Below, in pieces: positions 1 to 8,461 of a DNA stretch of 31,749 nt. Under the pieces are notes generated by a model. It did no database searches and was not told where the DNA came from. It was given only the letters and a program-made list of their open reading frames with translations. The number at the start of each line of letters is the position of its first letter. Position 1 is the first letter of the stretch. Made by a program: the position numbers and the translations under genes. Origin of the DNA: UBA3478 sp046048095 (GTDB lineage: Bacteria; Bacteroidota; Bacteroidia; Flavobacteriales; Flavobacteriaceae); contig JBJOGS010000101.1 in NCBI GenBank assembly GCA_046048095.1, forward strand, positions 1-31,749, written 5' to 3'.

Positions 1-1
1 T

Positions 2-907
2 GATCTTACACAATACACCCAACCTCTATTTTTAGCCCTTTACCATCAGCCATTTTCAGTGGTTCTGGTTTTAATTCTCACCCTTGTTACCTACTATTTA
101 AGTTTCAATCATTTTGTGGGTAAGATGTATTTGGACACGGGGCTGGCGAAAAAGTCAGAGAAAACGATAGCCATAGATGGCAAGTATTTTGAGCGTTTGG
201 GTAAGCGTGGACTGATTCTTAGAAACGATGTCGCTCTCATCATTCGAAATAAGCGTGCTCGGATGGCCGTATTTGCCGGATTTTTCTTCATATTCTATGG
301 TCTACTCTTCTTTACAGGAGCGATTGAGGCCTATGATGGTGTCTATTGGCGGGTTTTCGCCGGAATTTTTGTGACCGGGGGCTTTCTGTTCAGCTTTGGT
401 CAGTATGTTCCGAGTTGGGACAGCTCGTATTACTCGCTGCTCATGACCCAAAATCTAACCTATATGGAGTACCTGAGGTCAAAATACACCTTAATTCAAG
501 TGTTCACAGCGGTCACCACGATACTTTCAAGTTGGTATATCACTTTCGGATGGGATATTTTCAGTTACGTACTCATAGGCGCCCTGTATAATATGAGCGT
601 GAATGCTGCGATCGTCTTGTGGGGAGGTGCCTATGTCCGCACTAAAATTGACCTCACTTCAAGCAAGAAAGCCTTCGGAGATAAGAATGCCTTTAATTAT
701 AAAAGCCTATTGCTGACCCTTCCAAAAATTGCGCTTCCGGTCGGATTATTTGCTCTGGTAGACACCTACCTAGGAACCGCCGCCGCCAAGTGGAGCATCG
801 TTTTAATTTCTATTCTCGGCTTCTCGATTCAACCTTGGATCTTTAGCAGAGTCATTGCCATCTATAAAAAAGAAAAATACCAAACCCTAAAAGCCTACCG
901 CGCATGA
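2..907 (+). CDS. ABC transporter permease, DUF5687-like (5' end cut by window)
   Basis: Integral membrane protein, probably the permease half of an exporter whose ATPase is the next gene. The frame is open from base 2 with no stop, so the N-terminal half lies outside the window; the GTG at 59 is an internal codon rather than a convincing start. About 302 residues are visible, with roughly six hydrophobic segments (near 270-345, 345-415, 490-560, 565-645, 735-785 and 795-860). DUF5687 permeases are typically near 490 residues, which fits a missing N-terminal part. The stop overlaps the ATPase start by ATGA, so the two are translationally coupled. The substrate cannot be read from the sequence. 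The family call rests on overall character and on the adjacent ATPase. Confidence 0.75.
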   Translation, partial: DLTQYTQPLFLALYHQPFSVVLVLILTLVTYYLSFNHFVGKMYLDTGLAKKSEKTIAIDGKYFERLGKRGLILRNDVALIIRNKRARMAVFAGFFFIFYGLLFFTGAIEAYDGVYWRVFAGIFVTGGFLFSFGQYVPSWDSSYYSLLMTQNLTYMEYLRSKYTLIQVFTAVTTILSSWYITFGWDIFSYVLIGALYNMSVNAAIVLWGGAYVRTKIDLTSSKKAFGDKNAFNYKSLLLTLPKIALPVGLFALVDTYLGTAAAKWSIVLISILGFSIQPWIFSRVIAIYKKEKYQTLKAYRA

Positions 908-1641
908 TACACGTCAGCCAACTTTCAAAAACCTATAGTGGTACCACTGTGCTATCGATCGAAACTCTAGAATTGCAACAAGGAGAAATCATTGGGCTTG
1001 TCGGAAACAATGGCGCCGGAAAAACCACCTTTTTCAGTTTACTCCTCGACCTAATCAAACCCACTACCGGATTCATAGAAAATCAAAAAATACGGGTAGA
1101 CACTTCAGAAGAATGGAAGTCGAAGACTGCCGCCTTTATTGACGAAAACTTTCTCATCGGTTATCTCACTGCCGAAGAGTATTTCGAGTTCATTGCCGGG
1201 CTAAGAGGGGTAGACAAAGTCGCTCTTAACGAGTTCATTGACAGATTTAAGGCCTTTTTTAACGATGAGATTCTTGGAAACAAGAAATATATCCGGGATT
1301 ATTCTAAAGGGAATCAGAAAAAAATTGGAATAGCTGCCGCCTTTATCGGAACACCTTCGCTTGTCATTCTAGACGAACCTTTTGCAAATCTCGATCCGAG
1401 AGCACAAATGCAACTTCAAAAACTCATCAAATCGTTCAATAGCGAGCACGGTGTTTCGCTCATGGTTTCTTCTCATGATTTGCTGCACGTCAGTGAAGTC
1501 TCTCAGCGCATTCTCATTCTAAACAAAGGTGAATTGATCAAAGATGTGCGCACCAATGAGATTACCCTCGACGCGCTTAGAGCGTTTTTTAGTGAAGAAG
1601 TAGAGGACGAGGCCTCTAGTTCAGAATCATCGGAGCAATAA
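904..1641 (+). CDS. ABC transporter ATP-binding protein
   Basis: Cytoplasmic ATPase subunit of 245 residues that should power the membrane protein encoded just upstream. It has Walker A GNNGAGKTT (residues 34-42), a signature region YSKGNQ (133-138), Walker B VILDEP (154-159) and the H-loop His191 in SSHD. The signature is SKGNQ rather than LSGGQ, as is common in CcmA/DUF5687-partner ATPases. The acidic, Ser-rich tail (about 229-245) looks disordered. Its ATG overlaps the permease stop by four bases. The last 26 bases overlap the 3' end of the convergent SGNH hydrolase gene. Substrate unknown. Confidence 0.93.
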   Translation: MIHVSQLSKTYSGTTVLSIETLELQQGEIIGLVGNNGAGKTTFFSLLLDLIKPTTGFIENQKIRVDTSEEWKSKTAAFIDENFLIGYLTAEEYFEFIAGLRGVDKVALNEFIDRFKAFFNDEILGNKKYIRDYSKGNQKKIGIAAAFIGTPSLVILDEPFANLDPRAQMQLQKLIKSFNSEHGVSLMVSSHDLLHVSEVSQRILILNKGELIKDVRTNEITLDALRAFFSEEVEDEASSSESSEQ

Positions 1642-2266
1642 CAGCATCCCACAAGGCGTAGCCCTTTTCATTCATGTGAAGGCGGTCATCAATAAATAGA
1701 TCTTCTCTTACCGTCATACCCTGAAGCATTGGGGTATAGATGTCGGCAAACTTAAGACGCCTCTCGCGCTTGGCCCATCGCTCAACAGCCGCATTGAGGG
1801 CCTCGTACTGTTCGTGCTGCTGCCATCTCAAAGGGCTTGGTTTTGCCGCAATAAAGACGATCTCGGTATCGGGCAATGCCCACCAAATTCGTTGAAACAC
1901 GCTATTCAGATGCGCGATAATCGTGGCGTTAGTGCGCCCTGCAGCAATGTCGTTATCCCCTTCATAGATAAAGACCTGCTTGGGTTTGAACCGAAGCACC
2001 GTTTGATCGAGATAGGTCAATAGACCAAACGCAGTAGATCCGCCAAATCCGGTATTCAAAATGCGTACCTCGTCTGACAACGAAGCCACATTCTTGTAAA
2101 GGCGCACGCTCGAACTTCCTGTGAAAACGATTACCGGCTCGTCATTGACTTCGATACTGTCAAAAGCCGAAACCTCAGATTTAAACTGTTCGGCAACCTT
2201 CTTATAATCTTGCGCAAAATTCAACGATACCCATCCGAGAGTAAAAAGCACTAAAAGACGTGACAT
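1616..2266 (-). CDS. Exported SGNH/GDSL-family hydrolase
   Basis: Probable periplasmic esterase or carbohydrate deacetylase of the SGNH fold, 216 residues from the chosen start. Visible blocks are FTGSSSVRL (block I, with Ser52 at the nucleophile position), NTGFGGS (block II), EGDND (block III, Asn105) and DDRLH near the C-terminus giving the DxxH pair Asp194/His197. I chose the ATG at 2264-2266 because it gives a clean Sec signal peptide (MSRLLVLFTLGWVSLNFAQ). An ATG two codons upstream (2272) is equally possible, and an in-frame start at 2314 would put 16 poorly fitting residues in front. The gene is alone on its strand and converges on the ABC pair. The acyl substrate is unknown. Confidence 0.82.
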   Translation of the reverse strand: MSRLLVLFTLGWVSLNFAQDYKKVAEQFKSEVSAFDSIEVNDEPVIVFTGSSSVRLYKNVASLSDEVRILNTGFGGSTAFGLLTYLDQTVLRFKPKQVFIYEGDNDIAAGRTNATIIAHLNSVFQRIWWALPDTEIVFIAAKPSPLRWQQHEQYEALNAAVERWAKRERRLKFADIYTPMLQGMTVREDLFIDDRLHMNEKGYALWDAVIAPMILN

Positions 2267-2365
2267 GTGCATAGAGGTAGATTTTTGAAGAAAGGTAACG
2301 AATAAAACCTTCAAGATTGTTTAACGCAACGTGAATCGCTGAAAAGCCAAATTGATCCTATTGGG

Positions 2366-2396
2366 TTGCACTCTATTGACTTAAACATTATAATTG
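2366..2396 (+). promoter_or_regulatory. Bacteroidota-type promoter candidate
   Basis: TTG at 2366-2368, then 20 bases, then TATAATTG at 2389-2396, close to the Bacteroidota -33/-7 pattern (TTTG or TTG with TAnnTTTG; one mismatch in the -7 box). It sits about 30 bases upstream of the ATG at 2428 that leads into the decayed T9SS-cargo remnant, so it may be the surviving promoter of that lost gene. Confidence 0.4.
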
Positions 2397-2427
2397 AAAT
2401 GAATCTAACACTTAAACAAAATCTTCC

Positions 2428-2596
2428 ATGAACAAACTAGGCTCCTTTGGGTGGCGCGGTGGTTTCTCAACAGACTTTAGTGGTAGGACCCACCCGATTA
2501 GTACCTGTCGACCTTTCAAACCATGAACCAGGAATCTATATCCTTGAAATACAAGGTAAAAACCTGCGGGTCAGCGAGAAACTCATCAGACAATAA
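2428..2596 (+). pseudogene. Remnant of a T9SS cargo protein: C-terminal sorting tail only
   Basis: The frame ending at the TAA of 2594-2596 is open only from 2441. It encodes about 51 residues that match the type A Por secretion tail: a VVSQQTLVVG strand, a VPVDLSNHEPGIYILEI core and a final SEKLIRQ. This is the domain by which T9SS cargo is recognised for export. No passenger domain or signal peptide is attached. An ATG at 2428 begins a different frame (stop at 2524-2526), so one frameshift would join a start codon to the tail. The simplest reading is internal deletion plus frameshift of a cargo gene. Confidence 0.7.
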
Positions 2597-2650
2597 GTAA
2601 GGACTGTACGATTTTTCACTACCTTCTCGAATATTAAATCTCATGAGCTT

Positions 2651-4219
2651 ATGAGGCTAATCGCTACTAAGACTTTTCTCGTTGGACTATTCAGTGCCGT
2701 GCTTCTTTCTTGCGAACAATCCGAAGCGCCTACTTCATTCTCGATTGAAGAAGCCAGTGTAAGCCAACTTCAAGAATTGATGCAAAAAGGTGAACTGTCG
2801 TCAACGGCTTTAGTTCAGGCCTATATCGATCGCATTGAGGCATACGATTCAAAACTCAATAGCGTGATCGAGCTTAATCCCGATGCCATGGCAATCGCTA
2901 GTGTTCTCGACAAAGAGCGGGCAGCCGGACAGATTCGTGGTCCATTACACGGCATCCCCGTGCTGATTAAAGACAATATAGATACGGGCGATCAGATGCT
3001 CACTACAGCCGGATCACTGGCACTCACCTTCGCTCCTGCCCCAGATGACGCCTTTGTGGTGAAGCAATTACGTGCAGCAGGAGCAATAATCTTGGGTAAA
3101 ACTAATCTCTCAGAGTGGGCCAATTTCAGATCTACACGTTCATCAAGCGGCTGGTCTGGACGTGGCGGACAAACTCGTAATCCTTATGTGCTCGATCGCA
3201 GCCCCTGTGGATCAAGCTCAGGTTCAGGAGCCGCAGTATCTGCCAACTTTGCCACCTTAGCCATAGGTACCGAAACGAATGGATCTATAGTCTGCCCCTC
3301 TTCAACAAACGGCGTAGTAGGCATTAAACCCACCGTAGGCTTGGTGAGTCGCGATGGTATCATACCTATTTCTGCCACTCAGGACACCGCTGGACCGATG
3401 GCTCGCACAGTAACCGATGCGGCACTTTTACTCTCAGCGATGGCCGGTATCGACACAAAGGACAAGGCGACTTTATCCGCCCAGCTGCATGCAGATTACA
3501 CCGAATTTTTAGATGAGAATGCTCTTCAGGGCAAGCGTATAGGCATCTTAAAGGGCACATTCGGAAACCATGAAAAGGTCGATGATATTCTAAACAAGGT
3601 CGTTGCCGCGCTTGAAGCAGAAGGTGCTCAGGTAATCAGAGATATCGAGTTGCCCGAGCGATCAAATATCGGAAGGGCTTCGTACACCTTAATGCTTTAT
3701 GAATATAAAGACGGATTAAACGCCTATTTCGCCTCGCGACCAGATAGTCCGATTCAATCCATTGAAGACCTCATCGCATTTAACAAAGAGAATGCCGCAC
3801 AAGAAATGCCCTTCTTTGGTCAAGAGCATCTCGAACGAGCAGCTGAAATGGGTTCACTAGAAGAACAAGAGTACCTCGAGGCCTTAGAAGTCGTGACTAC
3901 GAACTCAAGAGCAGCGATCGATAACGCCTTAGCCACCCATGAGCTCGACGCGATTATGGGTGTGACTGGTGGTCCTGCCTGGACCATCGATGTGGTCAAT
4001 GGCGATCATTTCGGAATGGGTAGCTCGAGTCCGGCAGCACAATCTGGGTATCCGAATATTACCGTCCCGGCAGGCTTTGTGGGCGAACTCCCCGTTGGGG
4101 TGAGTTTCTTTGCGAGCCGTTACCAAGAACCGAAGCTCATTGGCATCGCCTATGATTTTGAGCAGGCCACAAAAGTGCGCCGCGCTCCTCAATTTATTAA
4201 AGCACTCCCCACAAAATGA
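2651..4219 (+). CDS. Amidase-signature family lipoprotein
   Basis: Probable membrane-anchored periplasmic amidase that hydrolyses a C-N amide bond. It has 522 residues. The first 20 form a lipoprotein signal ending in VLLSC, so Cys21 is the likely lipidated residue. The amidase-signature catalytic triad is visible: Lys107 (VLIKDN), cis-Ser188 (CGSSSGSGA) and nucleophile Ser212 (GTETNGSIVCPSS). The spacing of 24 residues between the two serines matches fatty acid amide hydrolase. It is the first gene of a five-gene operon; its stop overlaps the next ATG. It is not GatA, because GatA is cytoplasmic and this protein carries an export signal. The substrate cannot be read, but the operon context points to something yielding a glycerate-like acid. 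Confidence 0.9.
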   Translation: MRLIATKTFLVGLFSAVLLSCEQSEAPTSFSIEEASVSQLQELMQKGELSSTALVQAYIDRIEAYDSKLNSVIELNPDAMAIASVLDKERAAGQIRGPLHGIPVLIKDNIDTGDQMLTTAGSLALTFAPAPDDAFVVKQLRAAGAIILGKTNLSEWANFRSTRSSSGWSGRGGQTRNPYVLDRSPCGSSSGSGAAVSANFATLAIGTETNGSIVCPSSTNGVVGIKPTVGLVSRDGIIPISATQDTAGPMARTVTDAALLLSAMAGIDTKDKATLSAQLHADYTEFLDENALQGKRIGILKGTFGNHEKVDDILNKVVAALEAEGAQVIRDIELPERSNIGRASYTLMLYEYKDGLNAYFASRPDSPIQSIEDLIAFNKENAAQEMPFFGQEHLERAAEMGSLEEQEYLEALEVVTTNSRAAIDNALATHELDAIMGVTGGPAWTIDVVNGDHFGMGSSSPAAQSGYPNITVPAGFVGELPVGVSFFASRYQEPKLIGIAYDFEQATKVRRAPQFIKALPTK

Positions 4220-5781
4220 GACCCACCTTAGAACCCATTGAACATCGCTCATACCTAGTCAACGGATCACTTGTTGAATGGGATGGAGCCACCCAAGACG
4301 TTTTTTCAACCCTAAATGGGGCTCAAACAGGCTATGCCAAAACCCGACTGGGATCGATTCCAGATCTCGGTGAAAAAGAAGCCCTAGATGCCTTGGATGC
4401 GGCTCTAGAGGCGTACGATCACGGAAAAGGTGCATGGCCCACCATGAAAGTGAAAGACCGAATGGCGTGTATGCTGCAGTTTGTAGAGCGCATGAAGACC
4501 AAACGCGAAGAGGTGGTGCAACTACTGATGTGGGAAATCATCAAGAACAAGGCAGATGCCTACAAAGAATTCGACCGTACAGTAGATTATATCTACGACA
4601 CCATTGAAGCGTATAAAGACCTCGATCGTGCTGCGGGTCAGTTTCAAAAACACTCGGGGGTATACGCCCACGTAAGAAGGGCCCCACTTGGGGTGGTGCT
4701 CTGTTTAGGGCCGTACAATTACCCATTGAACGAGACCTTCAGTCTACTCATCCCGGCGATTATCATGGGAAATACAACACTTTTTAAACCGGCAAAGCAC
4801 GGTGTACTTCTCATCACTCCGCTTTTAGAGGCCTTTCAAGAGAGCTTTCCGAAGGGAGTCGTAAATATTCTATTCGGGCGCGGAAGATCAATCGCCTCGC
4901 CCATCATGAAAACCGGAAAAGTAGACGCCCTGGCCATTATTGGGCATAGTAGCTCTGCAAATGCACTCCAAGAACTACATCCCAAAAGCAATCGTTTGCG
5001 TACCGTCTACGGCCTTGAGGCCAAAAACCCAGGAATCATTTTGCCCGATTCAGACCTCGATCTTACGGTAAGCGAATGCATCTCCGGAACGCTCAGCTAT
5101 AACGGTCAACGGTGCACCGCACTCAAAATACTCTACGTTCACGAAAAGATCAGAGCGCGTTTTTTAGAATCCTTCTGTGCTGCGGTCGATGCATTAGGGT
5201 TTGGAGAGCCTTGGGACGAAAACGCTTGGCTGACTCCACTTCCTGAACCAAACAAGGTGGATTACATTCAAGAGTTGATTGACGATGCGCTCGCAAAAGG
5301 GGCACAAATCATGAACGAAAAAGGAGGGCAACGTTTTGACAACTTTATTTGGCCGGCCGTGTTGTATCCCGTCACTCGAGAAATGCGCGTGTACCAAGAA
5401 GAACAATTTGGTCCGGTGATTCCGGTCATTTCATTTGAAGATCTTGACACTCCACTAAATGACATGGCCACCTCTGATTACGGCCAACAGGTGAGTGTTT
5501 TCGGTCGCGACCCAAATCAGCTGGCGCACCTCATCGATGTACTGGTGAATCTCGTGTGTCGTGTGAACCTAAATTCGGCCTGTCAACGTGGGCCAGACAT
5601 ATATCCGTTTACTGGGCGCAAAGACTCAGGTCAAGCCACCCTTAGTGTGCACGATGCGCTCCGCTCATTTTCGATACGCTCGTTTTTGGCCTTCAAAGAA
5701 AACGAGGTCAATAAAGAAACCGTTCGTGATATCTTAGAAGCAGACCAGAGCAACTTTTTGAATACAGATTTTATCTTTTAA
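4216..5781 (+). CDS. gapN: NADP-dependent non-phosphorylating glyceraldehyde-3-phosphate dehydrogenase (GapN type)
   Basis: Cytoplasmic aldehyde dehydrogenase of 521 residues, predicted to oxidise glyceraldehyde-3-phosphate irreversibly to 3-phosphoglycerate with NADP. The catalytic Cys300 lies in SYNGQRCTA, the general base is Glu268 in YGLEAKN, and Asn168 in GPYNYP completes the oxyanion site. Aligned by eye with Streptococcus mutans GapN, the reported phosphate-contacting residues all have counterparts: Arg121, Tyr169, Arg299 and Arg458 (CQRGPDIYPF). This separates it from generic ALDHs. One oddity is GLEAKN, where many ALDHs have ELGGK. It overlaps the amidase stop by ATGA and is followed two bases later by the amidohydrolase. 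The free aldehyde glyceraldehyde is an alternative substrate. Confidence 0.85.
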   Translation: MRPTLEPIEHRSYLVNGSLVEWDGATQDVFSTLNGAQTGYAKTRLGSIPDLGEKEALDALDAALEAYDHGKGAWPTMKVKDRMACMLQFVERMKTKREEVVQLLMWEIIKNKADAYKEFDRTVDYIYDTIEAYKDLDRAAGQFQKHSGVYAHVRRAPLGVVLCLGPYNYPLNETFSLLIPAIIMGNTTLFKPAKHGVLLITPLLEAFQESFPKGVVNILFGRGRSIASPIMKTGKVDALAIIGHSSSANALQELHPKSNRLRTVYGLEAKNPGIILPDSDLDLTVSECISGTLSYNGQRCTALKILYVHEKIRARFLESFCAAVDALGFGEPWDENAWLTPLPEPNKVDYIQELIDDALAKGAQIMNEKGGQRFDNFIWPAVLYPVTREMRVYQEEQFGPVIPVISFEDLDTPLNDMATSDYGQQVSVFGRDPNQLAHLIDVLVNLVCRVNLNSACQRGPDIYPFTGRKDSGQATLSVHDALRSFSIRSFLAFKENEVNKETVRDILEADQSNFLNTDFIF

Positions 5782-5783
5782 CT

Positions 5784-7334
5784 ATGAAACATTGGTTTTT
5801 CGGGCTTTTTCTCGCCCTCACACTGACCACTAGTGCGCAACAGCTCGCCGAAGGTCCGTTCAATCAACTCATCATTCGCGGTGCCATGCTCATCAATGGC
5901 AATGGGGCGCCCCCGCTAGGACCGGTCGACGTAGTGGTCGAACAGGACAAGATCACCGAGGTGCGTGTGGTAGGGTATCCAGGCGTAGAAATCAATGAAA
6001 AGCGTAGACCTGTACTGAAACCGGGCGGTAAAGAAATCGATGCCTCAGGCATGTACCTGCTTCCGGGCTTTGTCGATATGCACGGGCACATCGGTGGGGT
6101 AGCGCAAGGCGCAGATTGGGACTATGTCTTCAACTTATGGTTAGCGCACGGAATCACCACAGTACGCGAGCCTAGTGGTCGTGGGCTTGAATGGGCTCTG
6201 GATTTGAAACGCAAAGCCGAACGCAATGAAATAATCGCTCCGCGCATCTTTGCCTATACGGGGTTTGGATCGGGCAGTAAAGAAATTACCACCCCCGAGC
6301 AGGCGCGCGAATGGGTGCGTGACAATGCCAAAAAAGGAGCAGACGGAATCAAGTTTTTCGGAGCCGCACCAGAGATTATGCAAGCGGCCCTCGAAGAGAA
6401 CAAGCGCTTAGGACTAGGATCCGCCTGCCATCATGCCCAGATGAGTGTTGCCCGCTGGAATGTGCTTCATTCAGCACGCGCAGGACTGACCTCTATGGAA
6501 CACTGGTACGGACTGCCCGAGGCCCTATTTGATAATCGAACGGTGCAAGACTATCCGGCAGACTACAACTATCAAAATGAGCAACATCGTTTTGAAGAGG
6601 CCGGAAAGCTTTGGGAACAGGCCGCAGCCCCCTATTCAGATCATTGGAATGCGGTAATGAACGAATTGCTCGAACTTGACTTTACCCTGGATCCTACTTT
6701 TAATATTTACGAAGCTAACCGCGATTTGCATCGCGCAAGACGAGCCGAGTGGCATGAAGAGTACACCTTACCGTCGTTATGGAGATTTTATCAACCCTCT
6801 AAGATCTCTCACGGATCATACTGGCACGAATGGGGCACATCTCAAGAGATTAACTGGAGAAAAAATTACCAACTCTGGATGACCTTTGTCAATGAATACA
6901 AAAACAGAGGTGGACGCGTTACCGCCGGATCTGACTCTGGGTTTATCTTTCAGCTCTACGGATTCGCCTACATCCGTGAGCTAGAACTGTTGCAAGAGGC
7001 CGGATTTCATCCACTCGAAGTCATCCGAGCCGCTACCTTAAACGGCGCTGAAGCTCTGGGAGTCGCCGATCAAATTGGAACCATCGAAGTAGGCAAGCAG
7101 GCCGACATGATTCTAGTCAGCGAGAATCCCCTAAAAAATCTTAAGGTGCTTTACGGTACAGGAGCCATTAAGCTCACCGAAAACAATGAGGTAGTCAGAG
7201 CGGGTGGAGTAACCCACACGATCAGTAATGGTGTCATTTATGACGCTAAAGGACTACTCGCCAAGGTGCGCGAAATGGTAACAGAAGCCAAAGAGAAAGA
7301 AGGGTTCACCTTGAAACAACCTGGGGTGAATTAA
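5784..7334 (+). CDS. Exported amidohydrolase-superfamily metal hydrolase
   Basis: Predicted periplasmic TIM-barrel metallohydrolase of 516 residues. A Sec signal peptide covers residues 1-18 (MKHWFFGLFLALTLTTSA). Metal-site motifs: His100-x-His102 in DMHGHIG, a likely carbamylated Lys190 in GADGIKFF, His216/His217 in CHHAQ, His240 in MEHWYG and a late Asp in AGSDSGF. The C-terminal KQADMILV strand is typical of imidazolonepropionase- and prolidase-like members. Residues 245-350 form an insertion rich in Trp and Tyr. It starts two bases after gapN and its TAA shares bases with the next ATG (TAATG). The substrate is unknown; together with the exported amidase it suggests two-step breakdown outside the cytoplasmic membrane. 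Confidence 0.88.
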   Translation: MKHWFFGLFLALTLTTSAQQLAEGPFNQLIIRGAMLINGNGAPPLGPVDVVVEQDKITEVRVVGYPGVEINEKRRPVLKPGGKEIDASGMYLLPGFVDMHGHIGGVAQGADWDYVFNLWLAHGITTVREPSGRGLEWALDLKRKAERNEIIAPRIFAYTGFGSGSKEITTPEQAREWVRDNAKKGADGIKFFGAAPEIMQAALEENKRLGLGSACHHAQMSVARWNVLHSARAGLTSMEHWYGLPEALFDNRTVQDYPADYNYQNEQHRFEEAGKLWEQAAAPYSDHWNAVMNELLELDFTLDPTFNIYEANRDLHRARRAEWHEEYTLPSLWRFYQPSKISHGSYWHEWGTSQEINWRKNYQLWMTFVNEYKNRGGRVTAGSDSGFIFQLYGFAYIRELELLQEAGFHPLEVIRAATLNGAEALGVADQIGTIEVGKQADMILVSENPLKNLKVLYGTGAIKLTENNEVVRAGGVTHTISNGVIYDAKGLLAKVREMVTEAKEKEGFTLKQPGVN

Positions 7335-8461
7335 TGCGGGTTCTCATTGTTCCAGACTCCTTTAAAGAAAGCCTGACCGCCACCGAAGTCGCCGAGGCAA
7401 TCGCTAAAGGATTGGCACCTTTTTCTCAGATTACCGAATGCGTACAGCTGCCGTTTTCAGACGGCGGAGAAGGAGCGCTCGATTTGCTTGAACGTCTTTT
7501 TGATGGCACACGGATTGAAACACATACGGTGGATGCCCTCGGACGACCTATAAGGGCGCCGTACTTTCGCTTCAAAGACCGACCTGCCGCATGGATCGAG
7601 CTCTCACAAGCCTCTGGCCTTTGGCAAATTGAACCTGAGCTTCGCAATCCTGCCATAACTTCTACCTACGGTACAGGCATACAAATCAAACACGCTTTAG
7701 ATGCAGGTTGCACCGATATTTACCTTGGCGTTGGTGGGAGTGCTACCAACGATGCGGGTACGGGCATCCTATCAGCACTTGGGGCCCTGTTCAGCGATCA
7801 TGAAGGTGAACTTCTTGAACCAGGTGGACTTGCCCTACAGCAACTTGCGCATATCGATGTAGAAGCCGTGCCGCACTTCAACTTAAGTATCGCCACCGAT
7901 GTTGAGCATCCCCTACTCGGCCCTGAAGGAGCCAGTTACACCTTTGCCCCACAAAAGGGAGCAGATAGCAAAACAGTAGAGACACTCGAAAATGCCCTAT
8001 CGCATTTTGCTAAAAATGTCCACCAACTGACCGGAATAGATTGCAGTACCCTACCCAAAGGAGGTGCCGCCGGAGGAACCTCTGCAGGACTCCACGCCCT
8101 ACTCGGAGCTAATCTGGTTTCAGGGTTTGAGTTGCTTGCCGACTTAGCGGAGCTCAATCAAAAGATTGCCGATGCCGACCTGGTGCTAACCGCCGAAGGT
8201 CAAATCGACGGTCAAACACTTGGCGGAAAATTGCCCAGTGCACTCAGTCAACGTTGCAGTGAACTGGGTAAACCCCTGATCGCCTTTTGCGGAGCCTTAA
8301 AAGGAGATGCCCAACCGCTTTTTGATCATGGATTTTCGGGAGTATTTAACATCCAAACAGGGCCTATGAGTTTAGAAGAGAGCAAAGAGAACGCAGCAGC
8401 CCTACTCGAAGATGCCGTGACGCGCGCCTTTCACTTTCACTTTAACACACCCCATTCATGA
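7334..8461 (+). CDS. Glycerate kinase, GlxK/GarK type
   Basis: Cytoplasmic kinase of 375 residues that phosphorylates D-glycerate, in this family normally to 2-phosphoglycerate. Family motifs are PDSFKESLTA near the N-terminus, SDGGEGALD (42-50) and GVGGSATNDAGTG (132-144); length is typical. It is coupled at both ends (TAATG with the amidohydrolase, ATGA with the permease). Product and GapN product both enter lower glycolysis, which is the main clue to the role of the operon. Whether the substrate arrives through the downstream permease is inference. Confidence 0.93.
   Translation: MRVLIVPDSFKESLTATEVAEAIAKGLAPFSQITECVQLPFSDGGEGALDLLERLFDGTRIETHTVDALGRPIRAPYFRFKDRPAAWIELSQASGLWQIEPELRNPAITSTYGTGIQIKHALDAGCTDIYLGVGGSATNDAGTGILSALGALFSDHEGELLEPGGLALQQLAHIDVEAVPHFNLSIATDVEHPLLGPEGASYTFAPQKGADSKTVETLENALSHFAKNVHQLTGIDCSTLPKGGAAGGTSAGLHALLGANLVSGFELLADLAELNQKIADADLVLTAEGQIDGQTLGGKLPSALSQRCSELGKPLIAFCGALKGDAQPLFDHGFSGVFNIQTGPMSLEESKENAAALLEDAVTRAFHFHFNTPHS

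Larger units (their letters stand above)
2267..2650. other. Longest non-coding stretch: promoter-like site and decayed gene
   Basis: This 384-base gap lies between the divergent SGNH hydrolase and the amidase operon. It contains a promoter-like site (2366-2396), an ATG at 2428 leading into only 32 codons, and a frame (2441-2596) that encodes a T9SS sorting tail with no passenger. No RNA gene, repeat array or terminator stands out. I did not find a convincing promoter for the amidase operon in the last 54 bases. Confidence 0.6.

Noticed and set aside
3929..4252. A 107-codon minus-strand frame across the amidase/gapN junction
   Set aside because: Antisense to two strong coupled genes; no recognisable motif or start context.
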